A DNA stretch of 64,000 bases from Jeotgalibacillus proteolyticus. GTDB lineage: Bacteria; Bacillota; Bacilli; Bacillales; Jeotgalibacillaceae. Position numbers and translations under genes: made by a program. The number at the start of each line of letters is the position of its first letter. Positions within the stretch are counted from its first letter, which is position 1. Below, piece by piece: positions 35,320 through 41,514 of this stretch. The notes beneath the pieces were generated by a model. The model had not been told where the DNA came from. It did no database searches and worked only from the letters and a program-made list of their open reading frames with translations. The stretch spans positions 62,001 through 126,000 of the forward strand of contig NZ_PREZ01000009.1 of the NCBI RefSeq assembly GCF_002926065.1, written 5' to 3'.

Positions 35320-36351
35320 TTGGGTTTGAATAGCAACGGGAATTTTATTAATAGAATAAGTATGATGTCAGATGAAGAGCTGGATACTTTAGACTTGCAG
35401 GTGTATCTAGTTTCTAAGGCAACCCAAAGTGATGATCTATATTTTGCAAAAAAAGAGATATTAGATCCTGACTTGAGAATATGGTTAAAAAAGAGAATAA
35501 AGAAAGAATTGAATAACATAAAGATTGACAGCGCAGAAGGCAAAAAGTTTTATACCGCAGAATATAATCATGAATTAACAAAGGCTGATTATATTGCTAA
35601 ATTAGTTATAGAGGATGATGAAGATTTAAAGGATAAACTTGCAAAACTACTTCAAGCTTTAAATCACAGTAACAGCACATTTTTAGATAAAGATGCAAAG
35701 TTTCAAGTGGTTAAAATCTCAAAAGACACCGAACACGCCTATTTTATTTTTTATCGAGGTGTAAAAATTTCTGCAATGGAACGAAGAAATGTCAGTAAAC
35801 TCCCGACAGTAAGAGACAGAGAGCAGTTGGTTATTCAAGACAAAAATGTCATCGAGTTTGGAGGTAAGATTGAACTCTTTATTCACGAAGAAATGATGTA
35901 CATTCTGAATCCAAGAACACTAGAATATACTTTTAATTATGATGATCATATTAAAAGGCAGCGGGATAATAACTTAGAAACTATTACTAATATGAGCTTT
36001 TTTGATGACGGGTCAAACACAACCAAGTTTAAAGAAACCTCTAGCCAGTATATTCTTTCTAGAGGTTTAGCTTCAATTAAAAAAGAAACATTAGACGCCT
36101 TAGAGGAAAGTTTTGAAGAAAGGTGTGAAGAATTAAATATGATTAAAAGTGATATACCTGAAAATGAGCCAGATAGAGAAGAATATCTTGAGAGATACAG
36201 TTCACTCTGGCCACTTTATGAACACATTGATGTCGAAAATCAGAAGGTAAGATTTAATCCGGATCATGAAGTAACACCGTTACTTCATTTTTTCTCTGAT
36301 AAGATCGTAGAGTCGTTTCTTACAAAAAAATTCAAATCTCAAACTAATTAA
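35320..36351 (+). CDS. KwaB-like protein (DUF4868), putative Kiwa anti-phage component
   Basis: 343 residues; TTG start after GGGAAGTGAG. The order of elements resembles DUF4868/KwaB: an N-terminal beta strand segment (LQVYLVSKATQSDDLYFAKKEI), a central ALNHSNSTFLDKDAKFQVVKIS.., an FEF/IEFGGKIELFIHEEMMYILNPRTLEYTFNY core and a helical C-terminus. KwaB is the cytosolic, DNA-binding partner of the membrane protein KwaA; the next gene, 18 nt away, encodes a polytopic membrane protein of the expected size. Assignment by remembered family pattern, not a search. Confidence 0.55.
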   Translation: MGLNSNGNFINRISMMSDEELDTLDLQVYLVSKATQSDDLYFAKKEILDPDLRIWLKKRIKKELNNIKIDSAEGKKFYTAEYNHELTKADYIAKLVIEDDEDLKDKLAKLLQALNHSNSTFLDKDAKFQVVKISKDTEHAYFIFYRGVKISAMERRNVSKLPTVRDREQLVIQDKNVIEFGGKIELFIHEEMMYILNPRTLEYTFNYDDHIKRQRDNNLETITNMSFFDDGSNTTKFKETSSQYILSRGLASIKKETLDALEESFEERCEELNMIKSDIPENEPDREEYLERYSSLWPLYEHIDVENQKVRFNPDHEVTPLLHFFSDKIVESFLTKKFKSQTN

Positions 36352-36369
36352 AAAAGGGGTATTTAGACT

Positions 36370-37041
36370 ATGTGGAGTAAATTTCAGCAAGCTATATTAT
36401 GGATAATAACTTATTCTCCACTAGTCATTGTAATGGTCTTTAGATTTATTGCAGGTAATAAATACTTCGGGCTCGACGAGTGGTTGGTAAATCAAACTTG
36501 GGTAAATAAGAATAGTATCTTTGTGAGTTATTTGAGTGCAGAAGTTTATTTTATTATTGCAACAATAATTTATACTTATTTTAGCTATAAGTACACCATT
36601 AAATGGTTTATGTCTGGGTTTGAAGATAGAATAAGGGCAGGAGAAGATGGTCAGGACATGTATATAAGAAAGGCAGAGAGGTTAAGTGCAAATGATTATT
36701 CTTTCTTTTTGCTAACATTACTTATTCCCTTGGTGTCTCTTGACCACTCATCAGTGATTAACTTAGCCGTATCATTAATAATAATATTCTTTGTTATCGC
36801 AATCTATGTGAAAACAGATGCAATAAGTGTTTGTCCTCTACTCTTTTTTTCTGGAAGAAGTGTTTTTAAAGGAGTTATTTCTTTAGGGGAGAAAGAACAA
36901 GAGCCTAATGACAGTTCTCTCAGAAAAGATGTAATTTTCATTATGATGAAGGATAAAATAACATTTAATCGGAAAGTTCGAGGTGAGAGGCTAGTTAATG
37001 ATGTTTACTACTTAACAAATAATGAAATGGATAATGATTAA
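36370..37041 (+). CDS. KwaA-like four-helix membrane protein
   Basis: 223 residues; ATG after AAAAGGGG. Four hydrophobic segments: about 7-27 (AILWIITYSPLVIVMVFRFI), 56-75 (YLSAEVYFIIATIIYTYF), 111-127 (SFFLLTLLIPLVSL) and 130-150 (VINLAVSLIIIFFVIAIYV), then a cytoplasmic tail of about 70 residues. The number of helices and pairing with a DUF4868 gene match Kiwa, although the gene order is reversed (B before A) relative to the described systems. Confidence 0.5.
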   Translation: MWSKFQQAILWIITYSPLVIVMVFRFIAGNKYFGLDEWLVNQTWVNKNSIFVSYLSAEVYFIIATIIYTYFSYKYTIKWFMSGFEDRIRAGEDGQDMYIRKAERLSANDYSFFLLTLLIPLVSLDHSSVINLAVSLIIIFFVIAIYVKTDAISVCPLLFFSGRSVFKGVISLGEKEQEPNDSSLRKDVIFIMMKDKITFNRKVRGERLVNDVYYLTNNEMDND

Positions 37042-37065
37042 TCTTTATAGATAGGGTTCAAGAGG

Positions 37066-37097
37066 GCATCTCAACTGAGGTGTCCTTTCATTTTATC
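37066..37097 (+). terminator. Terminator of the Kiwa-like block
   Basis: AGGGCATCTC/GAGGTGTCCT imperfect stem with G-T pairs and a T-rich end. Confidence 0.6.
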
Positions 37098-37204
37098 CAA
37101 ATTGTAAAAGGCTTTCTCTTGTATAAGACTTAGATTTTACAAAATTTAATTCATCTTTATATTTTATCTATATATTTCGTTTATTAACTTATCTTTTAAT
37201 TACA

Positions 37205-37250
37205 ATATTAATGTTGATATTAAAATATATGTCAACATATATGTATTAAA
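37205..37250. repeat. Palindrome upstream of par locus 2
   Basis: ATTAAAATATATGTCAACATATATG, a relative of 34374-34401. Candidate operator or host-factor site shared by the two par loci. Confidence 0.5.
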
Positions 37251-37415
37251 ATATGTTAGAACCCTTTGAGTATTGTTATCAAGGGATTATTTGTGTCTAA
37301 TTGAGTTTAGAATTACGGTTAAAATACGAAAAATTTAAAAAAAAATGAGTTATTTCTCTGTTTAAGGTGGCAATCCTTTATTAGAAATGATACGTTTAAA
37401 GTAACATTTTTTCAT

Positions 37416-37440
37416 TTGTCTACAAATCTACAAATCTACA
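37416..37440. repeat. Upstream centromere-like half-sites
   Basis: Three direct TCTACA boxes, each separated by AA (TCTACAAATCTACAAATC and so on), 39 nt before parA 2. The same TCTACA half-sites form the arrays downstream of parB (38749-39026), so the locus is bracketed by binding sites. Confidence 0.7.
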
Positions 37441-37478
37441 ATTGAAAATTTAATTTATGAAGTCAAAGGAGAATATCA

Positions 37479-38309
37479 ATGGCAAATAACTCTTGTACAG
37501 TCGTTACCTTTGGTAATTTCAAAGGTGGGACGGGAAAAACAACTAATAGTACCATGATTGCCTATAGTTTAGCTAAGATGGGCTACAAGGTTCTTTTAAG
37601 TGATCAGGACCCACAGGCAAATGCCACCAGCCTCTATTTAAAAACAAAGGCTATTCTATCTGATGATATTGTTAGTTTTGAGAAAACACTTATGGCTGCT
37701 ATTCAAGCTGAAGATTTATCTTCTATCGTAACGGAGATAAAAGACAACCTTTTTCTATTACCAAGCTTCAGTGACTTCGCCCTTTATCCTAAGTTTTTAG
37801 AGAAAAAGTTCCCTAACGATATTGACCGTGTTCAATACTTCTCAAGCCTTATTGAGCCACTAAAAGCCGAATTTGATTTTATTTTTATTGATGTACCTCC
37901 TACTATTTCTATTATTACGGATTCAGCTTTATATGCATCAGATTTTGTGGTTGTGGTGCTACAAACCCATGAACGCAGCTTACAAGGTGCTGAAGTATTT
38001 ACGACCTACTTGCAGTCTTTAATTGATGAGTATGAGGCAGACATGGACATCCTTGGGATCTTGCCGGTTCTTTTAAAGAACGGAGCTCCAGTTGATGTGG
38101 CCACACTGGAAAATGCCAAAGAAATCTTTGGAGAACATAATCTTTTTAAGACTCTTGTAAAGAATATGGAGCGATTAAAGCGATTCGATATTACAGGCAT
38201 CACAGAAGACGATATGCATGATAAACGAGTCATCACCAGTTATGATGCCGTAGCGAAGGAATTTTTAGAGCGTCTACAACTTACTGTGGGAGATGAGAAA
38301 AATGTCTGA
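37479..38309 (+). CDS. parA: ParA-type partition ATPase, locus 2
   Basis: 276 residues; ATG after AAAGGAG. Deviant Walker A FGNFKGGTGKTTNST, Walker A' LLSDQDPQANAT, Walker B FIFIDVPPTIS. No HTH domain, so small ParA (type Ib). It overlaps the next gene, and TCTACA arrays lie on both sides. Distinct from the locus 1 ParA (Walker A CSKST versus TGKTT). Two par loci on one replicon suggest plasmid fusion. Confidence 0.9.
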   Translation: MANNSCTVVTFGNFKGGTGKTTNSTMIAYSLAKMGYKVLLSDQDPQANATSLYLKTKAILSDDIVSFEKTLMAAIQAEDLSSIVTEIKDNLFLLPSFSDFALYPKFLEKKFPNDIDRVQYFSSLIEPLKAEFDFIFIDVPPTISIITDSALYASDFVVVVLQTHERSLQGAEVFTTYLQSLIDEYEADMDILGILPVLLKNGAPVDVATLENAKEIFGEHNLFKTLVKNMERLKRFDITGITEDDMHDKRVITSYDAVAKEFLERLQLTVGDEKNV

Positions 38310-38667
38310 TTTGCTAAGAAAAAAATCAAAACAGATACTTGATCGCGGTGCGTCCATCCAACCAAAGACTACTTTTAATTTAGAAGAAGAAGTGAGGGAA
38401 TCATCCTCTAAACAGAAGGGGACTTCAGAAGGCCGGGAAACAGGCAGAAAGAAAGCAGCTGCAAATTCCACCACTACTGTAAGAGTAAGTACATTGAATA
38501 AAGACAAATTAAATGCTTTGGTCGTGCTTGGGGTTGCTGATAATGTCGATAACCTCGTTGATATTTTGATGGATGAATACATATCCTCGATATTATCTAA
38601 AGATGAAAAAAAGCAATATTCACTGATTTTAGATGTTTATAATTTAAAAAAGAACGGGAAAAAATAG
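38302..38667 (+). CDS. Small RHH ParB-like centromere-binding protein, locus 2
   Basis: 121 residues from ATG 38302 (GGGAGATGAG upstream), overlapping parA by eight bases. Basic disordered N-terminal ~60 residues (contains an arginine that could act on ParA), then a ribbon-helix-helix (TVRVSTLNKDKLNALVVLGVADNVDNLVDILMDEYI). Expected to bind the TCTACA repeats and repress parAB. Confidence 0.8.
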   Translation: MSDLLRKKSKQILDRGASIQPKTTFNLEEEVRESSSKQKGTSEGRETGRKKAAANSTTTVRVSTLNKDKLNALVVLGVADNVDNLVDILMDEYISSILSKDEKKQYSLILDVYNLKKNGKK

Positions 38668-38688
38668 TCTTGCTTCTAAGCACCCAGT

Positions 38689-38722
38689 AACAGCCCGAGG
38701 TTTTAATTTTGGGCTGTTTTTT
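38689..38722 (+). terminator. Terminator of par locus 2
   Basis: AACAGCCC/GGGCTGTT stem with 14-nt loop and T run. Confidence 0.85.
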
Positions 38723-38748
38723 CTATTTAAAAACTTTTCTTGAAATCT

Positions 38749-39026
38749 TGTAGACTGATCTACATGTAGATCAGTCTACAAATCTACATGTAGATCAGTC
38801 TACAAGTCTACATGTAGATCAGTCTATATGTAGACTGATCTACAATGTGTAATTAATCACGTAATTTATTTTCTCCTGAAATGCTGTTATATCAATAATT
38901 AATAGAGTAAGAGAGATTGAAAATATTTATTGTAATGGTTATTATTAATCTACATGTAGACCAGTCTACAAGTATATTAGTCTACAAATCTACAAATCTA
39001 CTTGTAGACTGATCTACAAATCTACA
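38749..39026. repeat. Centromere/iteron arrays of TGTAGATCAGTCTACA
   Basis: 16-bp unit TGTAGATCAGTCTACA or its complement at 38749, 38765, 38789, 38813 and 38829 (cluster 1) and at 38955 (one change) and 39003 (cluster 2), with extra TCTACAAA half-sites between. Units alternate in orientation. Located after parB 2 and before rep; could be the parS of locus 2, Rep iterons, or both. Identity with the half-sites before parA 2 favours partition. Confidence 0.85.
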
Positions 39027-39262
39027 GCTTTTTGAATGGACGGCAAACCCTATTGTAATGCGGTATTTCCTTCTTTATACTTGGGGGCACAAGCAGCTGG
39101 ATGGAAAGTATTAGTATTTCATCGTAATCAACCCAGCTGAAAAAGGTCAACAAATCATATATGAGACTGGAAGCTCTTGAAGCTTAATAGGTTATAAAAT
39201 CTGTACATAATTATCGTTAATAGAAAACAAGAGTAATTATAAATTCTAAAAAAACAAAAAAA

Positions 39263-39366
39263 AGAGTGTTGCTGTCAACAACACTCTCTTTCAAAACAAG
39301 CTAGCTCCTGGCAGTCAACCAAACTAGCTTTAATAGGTCAATCATGATGCTGTCAACATCATGATT
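39263..39366 (+). promoter_or_regulatory. Three hairpins with common loop CWGTCAA upstream of rep
   Basis: Hairpin 1: AGAGTGTTG / CAACACTCT, loop CTGTCAA (39272-39278). Hairpin 2: AAGCTAG / CTAGCTT outer and TGG / CCA inner, loop CAGTCAA (39312-39318). Hairpin 3: AATCATGATG / CATCATGATT, loop CTGTCAA (39350-39356). Stems are unrelated in sequence, loops nearly identical, spacing 38-40 bp. Candidate primase-recognised single-strand initiation sites or antisense-RNA control element. Confidence 0.75.
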
Positions 39367-39370
39367 AATT

Positions 39371-39449
39371 CATATAATTATATGTACAATAAATCATATA
39401 TTATGTGAATGGTTTTTACAATTATTTTTGCTAGACAATTTCTAGCAAA
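39371..39449. repeat. Further palindromes before rep
   Basis: CATATAATTATATG (39371-39384, perfect) and TTTGCTAGA / TCTAGCAAA (39427-39435 with 39441-39449, 5-nt loop). Confidence 0.6.
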
Positions 39450-39480
39450 TTGTGAAATTCCCTATTAGAGCAAAAGGTAT

Positions 39481-39517
39481 AGATCGCTATGAGCATAAGC
39501 TTGTAGCGATCTTTTTT
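39481..39517 (+). terminator. Attenuator-like terminator 21 nt before rep
   Basis: AGATCGCTA / TAGCGATCT stem followed by TTTTTT, ending just before the rep ribosome binding site AAAGGGGAAGAG. A terminator in a rep leader is the hallmark of copy control by attenuation. Confidence 0.75.
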
Positions 39518-39537
39518 GTGTCGAAAGGGGAAGAGTA

Positions 39538-40923
39538 ATGAACGTTTATCGGGCTATATATAAGGATCAATTAACAGAAACACCAAAGGTTCAGTCTGAA
39601 AAGCAGCAAACAGGCTACAGCAGCCATCTTGGTTGGATATTTGTTTGTAACGAGTTTCATGAAAAACCTAAATCTCTTCGAACCTATCATTCTTTATACG
39701 GAGCATTAGAAGCGTTTACCTATTACACGCCTAACACTTTTTATCGAAGAGATCAGCGCCATGCAGGAGCTTTACGCTGGCTTAATGCCATGGTCATCGA
39801 TATTGATGTAAAGAATGCTCAAAATCAAGGATTAATTTTACCGGATGTACTAGATGCGATAACAGCTGCAGGTCTTCCAGGACCCTCCCTAGTTGTTTCT
39901 ACTCCTTCAGGAGGATTTCACGTGTATTGGTATTTTAACCAAGCGAAAAGAGCCTTGCCGAAAGTAACGGACCACTATAAACGTATTCAACAAACCATCG
40001 CAGAAGTTATTCAAGGGGATCCACAAGCTGTCGGGGCAGAGCGATGGTTTCGTATGCCCACAAATGAAAATACTCTCTATCAAAGCGAGATTCGCGTTTC
40101 ATTTGACGATTTATGTGATTGGTTTTCTATACATATTGAAGAACAAATTGAAGAGAGAAAAGCCGTTTGTGTTGATGTTGCGAACCTTTTGCATCACGCA
40201 GCCGTTCAAAAGCTCCTAAAAGGTGTTTCTAAAGGGCAGAGGGATAACACATGCTATACCCTTGCTTTAGCCTTTAAAGCAGCAGGTTTTACTGAAAGAG
40301 AAACTGAACACCGCTTGCATGATTGGAACCAAAAGAATGATCCAGCCATGAGCCAGTTGGATGTGAAACGCAAAGTAAAAAGTGCCTTTAAAAAGGATGC
40401 TCCACCTGGACCATCGGCTTACTGGATTCGAACCTTATCGGGTATGACCTTTACATATCAAGTTTGGGAAGATGCTAAATCAAGGGAGGAACGAAAATAT
40501 AGTCATTTTGATGAATGGGAGAAAGATGTCCTTCGCTACCTAAAACAACAAGGTGGCCAAGTTTGTGCTGCTCAACGATCGATTGCTCAAGCAATCAAAT
40601 CGTCTTCAGATGATACGGTCTCCATTCCTTATTCTACGTTTAAAAAAATTGTTGATCATTTAATCCAAATTGGAATGATTATAAAAGACGTTAAAGGGAA
40701 AGGAAGGGCTGCTGTTACCATTTTAACCCTTAAAAAGAACTCAAAGGTTGTTCCATTTAAACGAAAAGATAAGCCGAAAAATAATGGGCTCAATTCAAAT
40801 ACATTTATAGATCTGGTGGTGGGTGGGATTTATTTATCCCTTATCTTTGACCGTTTTTTTACTCCTGGTGATGGCTTTTTTGGGGGTGTTATTTGTTCTT
40901 CGTCTCTTGGTGATATACCTTAA
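39538..40923 (+). CDS. Replication protein with AEP-primase and PriCT domains
   Basis: 461 residues. AEP primase-type motifs: I, MVIDIDVKN (Asp88, Asp90), and II, STPSGGFHVYW (His128); then a PriCT-1-like helical domain (KGVSKGQRDNTCYTLALAFKAAGFTERETEHRLHDWNQKNDPAMSQLDVKRKVKSAF, about 230-290). The C-terminal part looks like a winged helix (QGGQVCAAQRSIAQAIKSSSDDTVSIPYSTFKKIVDHLIQIGMI). No helicase Walker motif, so it would start or prime replication with a host helicase. Flanked by hairpins, an attenuator and a candidate origin. The last ~45 residues (GGIYLSLIFDRFFTPGDGFFGG...) look unlike the rest and may be a non-conserved extension. Confidence 0.82.
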   Translation: MNVYRAIYKDQLTETPKVQSEKQQTGYSSHLGWIFVCNEFHEKPKSLRTYHSLYGALEAFTYYTPNTFYRRDQRHAGALRWLNAMVIDIDVKNAQNQGLILPDVLDAITAAGLPGPSLVVSTPSGGFHVYWYFNQAKRALPKVTDHYKRIQQTIAEVIQGDPQAVGAERWFRMPTNENTLYQSEIRVSFDDLCDWFSIHIEEQIEERKAVCVDVANLLHHAAVQKLLKGVSKGQRDNTCYTLALAFKAAGFTERETEHRLHDWNQKNDPAMSQLDVKRKVKSAFKKDAPPGPSAYWIRTLSGMTFTYQVWEDAKSREERKYSHFDEWEKDVLRYLKQQGGQVCAAQRSIAQAIKSSSDDTVSIPYSTFKKIVDHLIQIGMIIKDVKGKGRAAVTILTLKKNSKVVPFKRKDKPKNNGLNSNTFIDLVVGGIYLSLIFDRFFTPGDGFFGGVICSSSLGDIP

Positions 40924-41040
40924 TATACATATTTCCCTTTTGTAAAATTTAGAATATTTAGGTAAATACCCTTGATTATATTTCCATATATGGTAGGCTT
41001 GTATTGTAACTGATGTAGTAAAAGAAGTTGTAAATGATAG

Positions 41041-41220
41041 CTTCACCACCACCAACACCTAATACAAGTGTAGATACGTGGAATATGCCGCCCGGTCCTG
41101 CTAAATGGTCACGGCTCTCCATACTTCTGTTCCGTGACCATTTAGCAGGACCTTAGCTATATAATCCACTTACCCGATCAAATGAGATATGTGAGTGTGT
41201 GGGTGTTGGTGGTGGTGAAG
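41041..41220. repeat. Nested perfect inverted repeats (candidate origin region)
   Basis: Outer pair: CTTCACCACCACCAACACC (41041-41059) with its exact complement at 41202-41220. Inner pair: a 21-bp perfect repeat beginning GGTCCTGCTAAATGG (41094-41114) with its complement at 41132-41152 around a 17-nt loop. No T run, so not a simple terminator. Directly downstream of rep, where theta-replicating plasmids of the pAMbeta1 type have their origin; an oriT is the alternative. Confidence 0.75.
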
Positions 41221-41514
41221 TGTTAGAGAGTGTGGAGAGAGTAGAGTAGTGAGTGAGTATAGAGAGTGAGTAGTGTGTGTGAGTGAGTTGTGGATTGAAA
41301 GAGTAGAGAGAGAGTAGAAGGTAAGTAGAAGTAGAGAGAGTAGAAGTAGAAGATAGAGGTTGGAGTTTGGTTAGGTAGTAGAAGTTTTGTTGGATTGGGG
41401 ATAGGTTGTGTAGTGGTGGATCGGGGAGAGTGTGGGTTTGGGTTTTAGTGTAGTTGAAAATTGATTGTATTAATTGAGAATGGTTTTTCGGGGGAGGGTG
41501 AGAGGATGAGGTAT
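41180..41514 (+). other. Cytosine-free, G-rich tract between rep and the conjugation operon
   Basis: Of 335 plus-strand bases only two are C (41422 and 41489, both in CG); 41180-41421 has none. The strand is made of GAG, GTG, TAG and GGGG-type words. It is not translated in a supported frame. Transcribed rightwards, the RNA would be C-free and G-rich, a composition that favours stable R-loops. Confidence 0.8.

Noticed and set aside
38749-39026. CRISPR array
   Set aside because: Short 16-bp units in both orientations with very short or no spacers; typical of partition sites or iterons.
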